From contig NZ_KQ948451.1 in the NCBI RefSeq assembly GCF_001514115.1, forward strand, positions 727,308 to 791,307: a stretch of DNA of 64,000 nucleotides, written 5' to 3'. Source of the DNA: Streptomyces olivochromogenes. GTDB taxonomy: Bacteria; Actinomycetota; Actinomycetes; Streptomycetales; Streptomycetaceae. Position 1 is the first letter of the stretch. Every line of letters begins with the position of its first letter. Of this stretch, positions 37,014 through 44,571 are shown one piece after another. The translations under genes were made by a program, and so were the position numbers. The notes beneath the pieces are model-generated. The model was not told the DNA's origin and did not search any database. It saw only the letters and a program-made list of their open reading frames with translations.

Positions 37014-38102
37014 TCAGCGCTCCAGACGTGCCACCCGGCCCTTCTCCCCGGAGGCCCAGCAGCCCAGGTCGGGGGTGCAGTCCACGGTGTCGTACGAGCC
37101 GGTGTCCAGGGTGCGCCAGGTGCGGCCGCCGTCGGTCGTGAGGTCGGTGCCGGTCGGGCCCACCGCGAGCGCGGAGGTGCGGCTGTGCGGGAGCCAGGCG
37201 ACACCGGAGCGGTAGGCGGGCGGCGGCTGGGCGGCGGGGGCCCAGGTGCGGCCGCCGTCGGGGGTGAGGGCGGCCGCCTGGGGCGATGCCTGGTCGGCGC
37301 GGTAGTCGCCGCCGACCGCGAGGCCGTGGGCGCGGTCCCGGAAGGCGAGGGCGAAGACGCCACGCGCCGGGTCGCCCGCCGGAATCGGCGTCTCGGCCGC
37401 CTTCCAGGTCAGTCCCCGGTCGGTGGAATGCAGCACACGCGCGTGTGCGCCCCCGCCGGTGGCCAGCCAGGCATCGTGCGATCCCGCGCTCACGAGGCAC
37501 TGCCCACTGGCGGCGAAGCCCGCCTCGCCGTCCTGCGCGGCGGGCATCCCGTCGCTGGGCAGCACCTTCCAGGACCGTCCGCCGTCGCTGGTGGACAGGA
37601 TGCGGAACCTGCCGTCCACGGGGTCGCTCATCGCCAGGCCGTGGCGCCGGTCGAAGAAGGTCAGACAGTCGTAGAAGGCCTTCGCGTCGGTGTTGCGGAA
37701 GGACTCGGTCCAGGTCGCGCCGCCGTCGTCGGTCCTGAAGACCCGGGAGGCCTCGCCCTCACCGATGGCGAGGACCACCGCGCGCCGCGCGTCGAACGCC
37801 TCGATGTCGCGGAACTCCAGGTCGGCGGCGCCGGGCGGCGAGACGTTCCGCCAGCTCGCGCCGCCGTCGGTGGTGCGCAGGACGGTGCCCTTGGCGCCGG
37901 CCACCCAGGCGGTGTCCCGGCTGACGGCCGACAGCCCCCGGAAACGCACGTCACTGCCACTGTCCTTGAGCGCCCAGTGGGCCGCCTTCCCCGCCTCGTG
38001 TGCCTGCGCGGGCGCCGCCGTCAGCGCGGCGGCGAACGCCGCCGCGCACAGTCCCACGGTGACCGCCCGACTCGTACGTCTCGACTTCCCCAAGCCCCTC
38101 AT
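37014..38102 (-). CDS. Secreted beta-propeller protein of the Ycf48/BNR (sialidase-like repeat) type
   Basis: A 362-residue exported protein. The signal peptide has Arg residues (KSRRTSRA) and core VGLCAAAFAAALTAAP with cleavage near AQAHE. The mature part repeats the Asp-box pattern S/T-x-D-G-G-x-S/T-W: TTDGGASW, TDDGGATW, STSDGGRSW, STDRGLTW, TPDGGRTW, TTDGGRTW, giving six to seven blades of a propeller. Such proteins are called Ycf48-like or 'oxidoreductase'; ligand and role are unknown. Start ATG 38102 gives the signal peptide; longer starts add Pro/Arg-rich sequence. Confidence 0.85.
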   Translation of the reverse strand: MRGLGKSRRTSRAVTVGLCAAAFAAALTAAPAQAHEAGKAAHWALKDSGSDVRFRGLSAVSRDTAWVAGAKGTVLRTTDGGASWRNVSPPGAADLEFRDIEAFDARRAVVLAIGEGEASRVFRTDDGGATWTESFRNTDAKAFYDCLTFFDRRHGLAMSDPVDGRFRILSTSDGGRSWKVLPSDGMPAAQDGEAGFAASGQCLVSAGSHDAWLATGGGAHARVLHSTDRGLTWKAAETPIPAGDPARGVFALAFRDRAHGLAVGGDYRADQASPQAAALTPDGGRTWAPAAQPPPAYRSGVAWLPHSRTSALAVGPTGTDLTTDGGRTWRTLDTGSYDTVDCTPDLGCWASGEKGRVARLER

Positions 38103-38226
38103 GGCGGGCGAAGCTAGCCCACTCCCCGGGCGCCGTCCAGATGCCCTCCGCGGGAACCCGGGGGCCCCGGTTGGTGTCCTCTCCGGTATCGCGGGCATGT
38201 CGGAACGAGAAATGGATCACTACGTG

Positions 38227-38251
38227 TCACCGAGGTGAATGAACTCGGTGA
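38227..38251. promoter_or_regulatory. Inverted repeat TCACCGAG-N9-CTCGGTGA upstream of ssgD
   Basis: Perfect 8-bp arms (38227-38234 and 38244-38251) lie 110 bases before the ssgD start, in the region divergent from the propeller gene. It could be an operator or a short hairpin in the leader. Confidence 0.5.
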
Positions 38252-38360
38252 CGGAGGTCACTTGCGTTTCAGGTGCACTGAATGGCTCATTCCGTCGTCT
38301 CATACATTGCCCGGCCTCATCCGCCCGGAGTTCGTCCAGCCGTCACAAGGGAGCAAGGCG

Positions 38361-38777
38361 TTGTCCACCGTCATCGAGCAGCCCGTAGAGGCCCGCCTCG
38401 TCGCCGCCGCCCCGCGGATGCCGAGCATTCCCGCAACGCTCCACTACGACCGGAGCGACCCCTTCGCCGTCCGTATGACCTTCCCCGCCCCGGCCACGCT
38501 GGAGGGCGTGGAGGTCTGCTGGACGTTCGCGCGCGAGCTGCTCGCGTCCGGCATGGAGGACTCCGTGGGGTACGGCGACGTACGGGTGCGGCCGTACGGC
38601 TACGACCGCACCGTTCTGGAGTTCCACGCCCCCGAGGGCACCGCCGTGGTGCATGTGCGCTCGGGCGAGGTGCGGAAGTTCCTCCAGCTCACGACCGAAC
38701 TGGTACCCGTCGGACTCGAGCATCTCCAGGTCGACCTGGACCACGACCTGGAGGAGCTGATGCGGGGCACCTGCTGA
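38361..38777 (+). CDS. ssgD: SsgA-like sporulation and cell-division regulator (SsgD)
   Basis: A 138-residue SALP. PSIPATLHYDRSDPFAVRMTFP is the family opening, WTFARELLASGMEDSVGYGDVRVRP the central conserved part, and LEFHAPEGTAVVHVRSGEVRKFLQLT the C-terminal beta region. SALPs act in septum placement, cell-wall assembly and spore maturation; SsgD is linked to lateral wall integrity in S. coelicolor (recalled). Start is TTG 38361 with AAGGGAGCAAGG upstream; the frame extends to 38235 without similarity. It is convergent with the PEP-mutase-like gene. Confidence 0.9.
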   Translation: MSTVIEQPVEARLVAAAPRMPSIPATLHYDRSDPFAVRMTFPAPATLEGVEVCWTFARELLASGMEDSVGYGDVRVRPYGYDRTVLEFHAPEGTAVVHVRSGEVRKFLQLTTELVPVGLEHLQVDLDHDLEELMRGTC

Positions 38778-38792
38778 GCGGCGCCCCCGCCC

Positions 38793-39653
38793 TCAGCGAG
38801 CGCCGCCCAGCAGGGTGTTGAGCTCGGCGTAGTCGAGTCCACCGGTCAGCGAGTCGTAGGTCCCCGCGCTCAGCAGCTCCCGCGCGGCACGGCGGACCAC
38901 GGCGTGCGCGGCCTGCGCGATGCTCGAGCCCGTGCTGATCCGGGCGACCCCGAGCGCGGCCAGCTCGGCGACGGACGGTGCGCCGGGGCCGACCAGCACA
39001 TTGAGCGGGCCCTCGACACCCGCCACGAGCGACTTCACCGTCCCCGGGTCGACGGCCCCGGGAACGAAGATCCCGTCGGCTCCGGCGGCAAGGAAGGCGG
39101 CGGCTCGCTGCAGGGTCTCCTCGATCCCTCCCGCGCCCCTCAGAACAGTGTCGATGCGCGCGTTGATGAACAGCGGGACACCCGCCGCATCGGCTGCGGC
39201 ACGGGCCGCGGCGATACGCTCCGCCTGCTCGGCGACCGGCCGCAGCGGACCGCGGCCGCCGTTGCCGTCGCCGACACCCTCGCCGTCGTACAGCGCGTCC
39301 TCGATGTTCACGCCCACGGCGCCGGCCGCGAGCACCGCGCGGATCGTGTCCCCGACGCCCGCGGCGTCCTTCGCGTAGCCGCTCTCGATGTCAGCGCTCA
39401 CCGGGACCCGGACCACGGCGGCGACGCGTGCGACCGCGCCGAGGGCCCGGTCCCTGTCCAGCCGGTCCCCGTCGGCCGTTCCCAGGTCCCAGGCGAGCCC
39501 CGCGCTGGTCGTCGCCACGGCGGCCGCGCCCGCCTCCTCGACCAGGCGCGCACTCGCCGTGTCCCAGACGTTCGGGAGGACGAGTGGGCGGCCGGGAGTG
39601 TGCAGGGCGCGGAAGACGAGGGCGGTTTCGTGGGTGGGGTTCTGGTTCGTCAT
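38793..39653 (-). CDS. Isocitrate lyase / PEP mutase superfamily protein
   Basis: A 286-residue TIM-barrel of the ICL/PEPM superfamily. LVLPNVWDTASARLVEEAGAAAVATTSAGLAWDLG opens the barrel; SADIESGYA and VGVNIEDAL carry the metal-binding acidic residues; FINARIDTVL and DGIFVPGAVDPGTVKSL follow. The catalytic KxCGH loop of isocitrate lyase is absent, so it is more like carboxyphosphonoenolpyruvate phosphonomutase-type or oxaloacetate-decarboxylase-like members of unknown substrate. ATG 39653. No phosphonate genes are nearby. Confidence 0.85.
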   Translation of the reverse strand: MTNQNPTHETALVFRALHTPGRPLVLPNVWDTASARLVEEAGAAAVATTSAGLAWDLGTADGDRLDRDRALGAVARVAAVVRVPVSADIESGYAKDAAGVGDTIRAVLAAGAVGVNIEDALYDGEGVGDGNGGRGPLRPVAEQAERIAAARAAADAAGVPLFINARIDTVLRGAGGIEETLQRAAAFLAAGADGIFVPGAVDPGTVKSLVAGVEGPLNVLVGPGAPSVAELAALGVARISTGSSIAQAAHAVVRRAARELLSAGTYDSLTGGLDYAELNTLLGGAR

Positions 39654-39790
39654 GGGGACGATCCCATCACCGGTGGCGGGGCAGGGGCTGGCAGGAATGC
39701 GACGTGTGCGTGAGAGGCCGGGAAGCACGGTCGGGTGCGGGTTCGCCCGGAGGTTGCTCGCGCAGTTCTCCGCGCTCCTTCCCGGGCGCC

Positions 39791-40471
39791 TCAGCCCCCC
39801 GTTGCCGCGCCCGAGGTCGATGCCGCCGTGGCCGCCACGACGATCGCGGTGCGCACCTCCTGGATGACCTTCTTCAGCGCCGGGGCCGCCGCTCCGCTGC
39901 GGTCCGTCAGCTCCTCGATGCGCTGCCTGTAGAGCTTGCGGTCCTTGCCGGACGCCAGCGTGCGCAGTTCGGCCGCGGCGGCGAGGGCGACGAGGGCCGC
40001 GTCGCGGTCGGAGACGTCCTCGACGGGCAGGGGCCCCTGCAGCACGGTCCGTGCCTCCTCCCGCAGCGCCTCCACCGCGGACACTCGCTCCAGCTCGTAC
40101 TCCACGGACGGGAAGAGCCCGAGCACCCGCTTCTTCTCGGCCCGCAGGTATCCCTCGGCGGCGAGCTGCGCGCGGACCGCGTCCAGGGTGACGCGTGCCC
40201 GCAGGGTCACCCACGCCTTCCATTTCCGGGGCCGGGACTCCTCCACCAGTTCCAGGAGCCCGTCGAGGACCAGGTCCCCCGTATGGGCGTCGGCGTCGAC
40301 CGGTGTGGCGATGCCGTCCACGTCGGCGAGCAGTCCGCGCTGGGCGAGCTCCGTGAGGGCGCCGGCGCGCACCAGATGGTGGAGGTGGGTCGCCCCCGTG
40401 ACCTTGAGCCTCGTGGTGTCCCAGGCCAGCAGATAGAGCCGGGCGGGCAGCGACAGCGAGCCGTTGGGCAC
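39791..40471 (-). CDS. GOLPH3/VPS74 (GPP34) family protein
   Basis: A 226-residue helical protein. SLSLPARLYLLAWDTTRLKVTG and LVRAGALTELAQRGLLADVDG are the N-terminal family segments; DRKLYRQRIEELTD and VIQEVRTAIVVAATAA end the domain. Eukaryotic members bind phosphatidylinositol-4-phosphate at the Golgi; Streptomyces carries several copies with unknown role. Start is GTG 40471 with GAAGGAG upstream. It is divergent from the ABC-F leader region. Confidence 0.88.
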   Translation of the reverse strand: MPNGSLSLPARLYLLAWDTTRLKVTGATHLHHLVRAGALTELAQRGLLADVDGIATPVDADAHTGDLVLDGLLELVEESRPRKWKAWVTLRARVTLDAVRAQLAAEGYLRAEKKRVLGLFPSVEYELERVSAVEALREEARTVLQGPLPVEDVSDRDAALVALAAAAELRTLASGKDRKLYRQRIEELTDRSGAAAPALKKVIQEVRTAIVVAATAASTSGAATGG

Positions 40472-40512
40472 GAGATCTCCTTCGGGGTCGAGGTCGGGGC
40501 CACGTTAATGCG

Positions 40513-40541
40513 TTGACAGCGTTCAGGGCCGTTCCTACGGT
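40513..40541 (+). promoter_or_regulatory. Consensus-like vegetative promoter for the ABC-F gene
   Basis: TTGACA (40513-40518), 17-base spacer, TACGGT (40536-40541). This is a good principal-sigma promoter by streptomycete standards and predicts a start near 40548, giving a ~225-nt leader before the ABC-F ATG. Confidence 0.75.
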
Positions 40542-40578
40542 GTACAGCGGTCCTGTTGTCGTCGATTGGAGAAGGACG

Positions 40579-40590
40579 TTGCTCGTCTGA
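40579..40590 (+). CDS. Three-residue upstream ORF (TTG CTC GTC TGA) in the ABC-F leader
   Basis: GGAGAAGGA (40568-40576) precedes TTG at 40579; the frame reads fMet-Leu-Val-stop. A tiny uORF with a strong ribosome site directly after a promoter, followed by hairpins, is the layout of ribosome-mediated attenuators of ABC-F and erm genes, where an antibiotic stalls the leader ribosome. Confidence 0.55.
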   Translation: MLV

Positions 40591-40626
40591 GGTCTGAGAC
40601 ACCGCGTCACACAGTGGGCTTTCGTC

Positions 40627-40689
40627 GCCCCCGTGTGCGCAGCGTGCGACCTCGGCGTATGAGCCGTCCTCCGGTCTACGGGGCCTTTT
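40627..40689 (+). terminator. Candidate attenuator hairpin in the ABC-F leader
   Basis: ACGGGGCC (40678-40685) is followed by TTTT. Its 5' part can pair with CCGT at 40664-40667 as a short hairpin or with CCCCCGT at 40628-40634 as a longer alternative. CGGC-GTATGA-GCCG (40653-40666) is a further small hairpin. The mutually exclusive pairings and T-run fit a terminator/antiterminator; the exact fold needs computation. Confidence 0.45.
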
Positions 40690-40773
40690 GCCCGCCCTCC
40701 TGACTGGATCGTCGTCACCTCGCGGTGTCCCGAACGCGTGCCCCTGACCGCACCCAGTAATCGCGAGGCCCTC

Positions 40774-42408
40774 ATGTCTTCTTTCCCCACCTCCCTCAGC
40801 TGCACCTCCCTCTCCTTCGCCTGGCCGGACGGAACCACCGTCTTCGAAGACCTTCAGATCGCCTTCGGCCCTGGCAGGACCGGGCTCGTCGGCGTCAACG
40901 GATCAGGGAAGTCCACCCTGTTGAAGCTGATCGCGGGCGAACTGACCCCGGCCGACGGCACGATCCGCGTCGCCGGCGAGGTCGGATATCTGCCGCAGAA
41001 CGTCACGCTCGACACCGCCCTGCGGGTCGACGAGGCGCTCGGCATCGCCGCCACGCGTGCCGCGCTGCACGCCATCGAGGCGGGCGACGTGGCCGAGGAG
41101 CACTTCGACGTCGTCGGCGACGACTGGGACGTCGAGGAGCGGGCGCTCGCCATGCTCGGCGAACTCGGACTCGGGCACGTCGAGTTGGACCGCACCATCG
41201 GCGAGGTCTCGGGCGGCGAGTCTGTACTGCTGCGCCTGGCCGCGCTACTGCTGCGCCGACCCGACATCCTGCTGCTGGACGAGCCCACCAACAACCTCGA
41301 CCTGTACGCGCGCCGGCGGCTGTACGCGGCCGTCGAGGCCTGGTCCGGGGTCATGGTCGTGGTCAGCCACGACCGCGAACTGCTGGACCTGGTCGACCAG
41401 ATCGCCGATCTGCGCTCGGGCGAGGTCACCTGGTACGGGGGCAACTTCTCCGCGTACGAGGAGGTCCTCGCCGGCGAGCAGGAGGCGGCGGAGCGCATGG
41501 TGCGCGTCGCCGAGGCCGATCTGAAGCAGCAGAAACGCGAACTGGTCGACGCGCAGGTCAAGCTCGCCCGTCGCAAGCGCTACGGGCAGAAGTTGTTCGA
41601 GCAGAAGCGCGAGCCGAAGATCGTCATGGGTGCGCGCAAACGGGCCGCCCAGGAGTCGGCGGGCAAGCACCGCATCATGCACGAGGAGAAGCTCGCCGAG
41701 GCGAAGGACCGGCTCGACGACGCGGTGGAGGCCGTACGGGACGACGACGAGATCCGTGTCGACCTGCCGTACACGGCCGTACCGCCGGGCCGCACCGTGC
41801 TCACGCTGGAGAACCTGGAGCTGAAATACGGCGCGCGCGTGAACGGCGTGTTCGATCTGCGCGGGCCCGAGCGGATCGCGCTGATCGGGCGCAACGGCGC
41901 GGGCAAGACGACGCTGCTGCGGACGATCGCCGGGGAGCTGGAGGCCGTGTCCGGCCATGCGCTGGCTCATGTGCCGCTGCGGTTCCTGCCCCAGCGGCTC
42001 GATGTGCTCGACGGGGAGCGGACCGTGGCCGAGAACGTGGCCCGTTTCGCGCCCGCCGCGACCAACAACCGGGTCCGGGCGCGGCTCGCCCGCTTCCTGT
42101 TCAAGGGGGCGAAGGCCGACCAGCAGGCGGCGACGCTCTCCGGCGGCGAACGCTTCCGGGCGACGCTCGCGGCGCTCATGCTCGCCGAGCCCGCGCCGCA
42201 GCTCCTGATGCTCGACGAGCCGACCAACAACCTCGACCTGGCGAGCGTCCGCCAGCTCACCACGGCGCTCGAGTCCTACGAGGGCGCGCTGATCGTCGCC
42301 AGCCACGACCTGCCGTTCCTGGAGTCGATCGGAATCACACGCCGGCTGCTGCTGGAAGGAGGAGAACTGAAAGAAACCACGGCGGAAGCTGTCGGGTATC
42401 CGACATAG
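40774..42408 (+). CDS. ABC-F ribosomal protection-type ATPase (antibiotic-resistance-like)
   Basis: A 544-residue ABC-F protein. Domain 1 has GVNGSGKST, VSGGES and LLDEPTNNLDLYARR; domain 2 has GRNGAGKTT, LSGGERFRA and LDEPTNNLDL. The linker (about 225-300) is a long helical pair (KQQKRELVDAQVKLARRKRYGQKLFEQKREPKIVMGARKRAAQ) typical of resistance ABC-F proteins that displace lincosamides, pleuromutilins or streptogramin A from the ribosome. ATG 40774 (MSSFPTSLSC). The 225-nt leader with a 3-codon uORF suggests antibiotic-inducible expression. No membrane domain. Confidence 0.9.
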   Translation: MSSFPTSLSCTSLSFAWPDGTTVFEDLQIAFGPGRTGLVGVNGSGKSTLLKLIAGELTPADGTIRVAGEVGYLPQNVTLDTALRVDEALGIAATRAALHAIEAGDVAEEHFDVVGDDWDVEERALAMLGELGLGHVELDRTIGEVSGGESVLLRLAALLLRRPDILLLDEPTNNLDLYARRRLYAAVEAWSGVMVVVSHDRELLDLVDQIADLRSGEVTWYGGNFSAYEEVLAGEQEAAERMVRVAEADLKQQKRELVDAQVKLARRKRYGQKLFEQKREPKIVMGARKRAAQESAGKHRIMHEEKLAEAKDRLDDAVEAVRDDDEIRVDLPYTAVPPGRTVLTLENLELKYGARVNGVFDLRGPERIALIGRNGAGKTTLLRTIAGELEAVSGHALAHVPLRFLPQRLDVLDGERTVAENVARFAPAATNNRVRARLARFLFKGAKADQQAATLSGGERFRATLAALMLAEPAPQLLMLDEPTNNLDLASVRQLTTALESYEGALIVASHDLPFLESIGITRRLLLEGGELKETTAEAVGYPT

Positions 42409-42576
42409 CGCCGGGCCCGGAGGCTGACTAACGTCGCTTTCGGGCACCGCCCCGCGTCACGTTCGGACGCGGGTCCACCCGGCGTCCGGTCGAAGGGTGC
42501 CGAGTCGGGGGCTGTTGTGCGCGCGAACGGCGCTGCATGATGTGCGCCGATGCACCCTGCCGATTCGGAGACCGCA

Positions 42577-43353
42577 GTGCCCAGCCAGAAAGCCCTCATC
42601 CGCAGGCCCAGTCCCCGTCTCGCCGAGGGACTGGTGACGCACATCGAGCGCGAGAAGGTGGACGTCGACCTGGCCGTCGAACAGTGGGAGGCGTATGCCG
42701 AGGCGCTGCGCACGCACGGCTGGGAGACCGTCGAGGTCGATCCGGCCGACGACTGCCCCGACTCGGTGTTCGTCGAGGACGCCGTGGTCGTCTTCCGCAA
42801 TGTCGCGCTGATCTCCCGCCCCGGCGCCGAGTCCCGTCGCGCCGAGACAGCCGGGGTCGAGGAGGCAGTGGCCCGACTGGGCTGCTCGGTGAACTGGATC
42901 TGGGAACCGGGCACCCTGGACGGCGGCGACGTCCTGAAGGTCGGCGACACGGTGTACGTGGGCCGCGGCGGGCGCACCAACGCGGCCGGGGTCCAGCAGC
43001 TGCGAGCGGCCCTCGAACCGCTCGGGGCGCGGGTCGTGGCCGTACCCGTGAACAAGGTGCTGCATCTGAAGTCGGCGGTCACCGCGCTGCCCGACGGGAC
43101 GGTGATCGGCCATGAGTCCCTGGTGGACACGCCCTCGCTGTTCCCGCGCTTCCTGCCGGTGCCCGAGGAGTCCGGGGGGCATGTCGTGCTGCTCGGCGGC
43201 GGGAAGCTGCTGATGGCAGCGAGCGCCCCGAAGACGGCGGAGCTGCTCGCGGGCCTCGGTCACGACCCGGTTCTCGTGGACATCAGCGAGTTCGAGAAGC
43301 TCGAGGGGTGTGTGACATGCCTCTCGGTACGGCTTCGGGAGCTGTACGTCTGA
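42577..43353 (+). CDS. N(G),N(G)-dimethylarginine dimethylaminohydrolase (DDAH)
   Basis: A 258-residue amidinotransferase-fold enzyme that converts methylated arginine to citrulline and methylamines. IRRPSPRLAEGLVTH opens the domain; PDSVFVEDAVVVF, EPGTLDGGDVLKVGDTVYVGRGGRTN, the His in VNKVLHLKSAVTAL and the nucleophile Cys near the C-terminus (LEGCVTCLSVRL) complete the Cys-His-Glu site. GTG 42577 has GGAG six bases upstream; ATG 42550 would add nine residues without a ribosome site. Confidence 0.92.
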   Translation: MPSQKALIRRPSPRLAEGLVTHIEREKVDVDLAVEQWEAYAEALRTHGWETVEVDPADDCPDSVFVEDAVVVFRNVALISRPGAESRRAETAGVEEAVARLGCSVNWIWEPGTLDGGDVLKVGDTVYVGRGGRTNAAGVQQLRAALEPLGARVVAVPVNKVLHLKSAVTALPDGTVIGHESLVDTPSLFPRFLPVPEESGGHVVLLGGGKLLMAASAPKTAELLAGLGHDPVLVDISEFEKLEGCVTCLSVRLRELYV

Positions 43354-43409
43354 GCACTCCCGCTCCCCGCTGGGACCCCCACTGATCAGGCACTCTTTAC
43401 AGCGAACTT

Positions 43410-43459
43410 AACCTACGGTTTCGTAACCTACGGATACGTAGCCTACGATGCCGTAGGTT
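43410..43459. promoter_or_regulatory. 15-bp triplicated operator array upstream of the desaturase
   Basis: Three tandem 15-bp units, AACCTACGGTTTCGT (43410), AACCTACGGATACGT (43425) and AGCCTACGATGCCGT (43440), followed by AGGTT. The third unit closes as CCTACG-ATGC-CGTAGG (43442-43457), a perfect 6-4-6 palindrome, and AACCTACGG recurs inverted as CCGTAGGTT (43451-43459). It lies 115-165 bases before the desaturase start. Confidence 0.75.
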
Positions 43460-43493
43460 TTGTCTCCCGCTCGGTGACCCGCCGAGCAACACG

Positions 43494-43553
43494 CTCGGCA
43501 ACACACCCGGCAACACCCTCAGTAACTCGCTCAGTAACTCGCTCAGTATTTTC
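43494..43553 (+). repeat. Five 12-bp degenerate tandem repeats in the desaturase leader
   Basis: Units at 43494, 43506, 43518, 43530 and 43542. Two are identical (CTCAGTAACTCG) and the others follow YYCRGYAACNC. They lie between the operator array and the GTG at 43573, so they would be transcribed as part of the 5' UTR or overlap the promoter. Confidence 0.7.
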
Positions 43554-43572
43554 ACGTCCCCCTGGAGCACCC

Positions 43573-44550
43573 GTGACGATCACTTCTCCCCACCTTGGCA
43601 GCCCGGCCACCGCCTGGACCGACGCTCGGCTGCTCTACGCGTTGGAAGAAGTGGTCGAGACCGAGCTCAACCGCCATCTCAAGGTGGCCAAGGACTGGAT
43701 GCCGCACGAGTACGTGCCGTTCAGCGACGCCCGGAACTTCCCCGGCTTCTTCGAGGACGGCGAGGCCTGGAACAAGGAGCAGTCCAAGGTCACGGAGATC
43801 GGCCGGATCGCGCTGGTCGTCAACCTGCTGACCGAGGACAACCTGCCGAGCTACCACCACGAGATCGCCGCGCTCTTCGGCCGTGACGGCGCCTGGGGCA
43901 CCTGGGTGCACCGCTGGACCGCCGAGGAGGGCCGGCACGGCATCGTGATGCGCGACTACCTGCTCGCCTCGCGCGCCGTCGACCCCGACAAGCTCGAGGC
44001 GTTCCGCATGTTGCACATGAACGAGGGCTTCGAGTCGGACAACCGCCACTCGATGCTGCACACGGTCGCGTACGTCGCCTTCCAGGAGCTCGCGACCCGC
44101 GTCTCGCACCGCAACACCGGTCACCAGTCGGGCGACCCGGTCTGCGACCGCATGCTGGCGCGCATCGCGACCGACGAGAACCTGCACATGGTCTTCTACC
44201 GGAACCTGCTCAAGGCCGCGTTCGAGCTGGCCCCCGACCTGACCATGCAGTCCGTGCGCGACGTCATCGTCGACTTCCGGATGCCCGGACACGGCATGCC
44301 CGGCTTCGAGCGCGCCGCCGCGCAGATGGCCATCGGCGAGGTCTACAACATGCGCATCCACCACGACGACGTGCTGCAGCCGGTGCTGCGCCACCTGAAG
44401 GTCCTGGAGATGGACGGCCTCGGCCCCGAGGGCCTGCAGGCCCAGGAGGAGCTCGGCTTCTTCATGGGCGGCCTGGACGCGGAGGCCTCGAAGTTCGACG
44501 AGAAGCTCGCGGCCCGCAAGGCGCGGATGGCCGCGCGCGCCGCCGGCTGA
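43573..44550 (+). CDS. Acyl-ACP desaturase (ferritin-like diiron, DesA type)
   Basis: A 325-residue soluble diiron desaturase that adds a cis double bond to acyl-ACP. Iron ligands are visible in EEVVETELNRHL, TAEEGRHG (ExxH) and TDENLHM (ExxH), with the long helices of the ferritin-like fold. GTG 43573 (VTITSPHL) has GGAG six bases upstream; the frame extends to 43474 over repeated Thr/Arg/Ser codons that belong to the leader. It is alone on the plus strand, followed convergently by the HEAT-type gene. Confidence 0.93.
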   Translation: MTITSPHLGSPATAWTDARLLYALEEVVETELNRHLKVAKDWMPHEYVPFSDARNFPGFFEDGEAWNKEQSKVTEIGRIALVVNLLTEDNLPSYHHEIAALFGRDGAWGTWVHRWTAEEGRHGIVMRDYLLASRAVDPDKLEAFRMLHMNEGFESDNRHSMLHTVAYVAFQELATRVSHRNTGHQSGDPVCDRMLARIATDENLHMVFYRNLLKAAFELAPDLTMQSVRDVIVDFRMPGHGMPGFERAAAQMAIGEVYNMRIHHDDVLQPVLRHLKVLEMDGLGPEGLQAQEELGFFMGGLDAEASKFDEKLAARKARMAARAAG

Positions 44551-44571
44551 CCCTCTCCGGTCGAAGCCGCC

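Noticed and set aside
43474..43572. N-terminal extension of the desaturase through Thr/Arg/Ser repeats
   Set aside because: No ribosome site at 43474, no family similarity, and the sequence is made of 12-bp tandem repeats; the GTG at 43573 has GGAG at good spacing.
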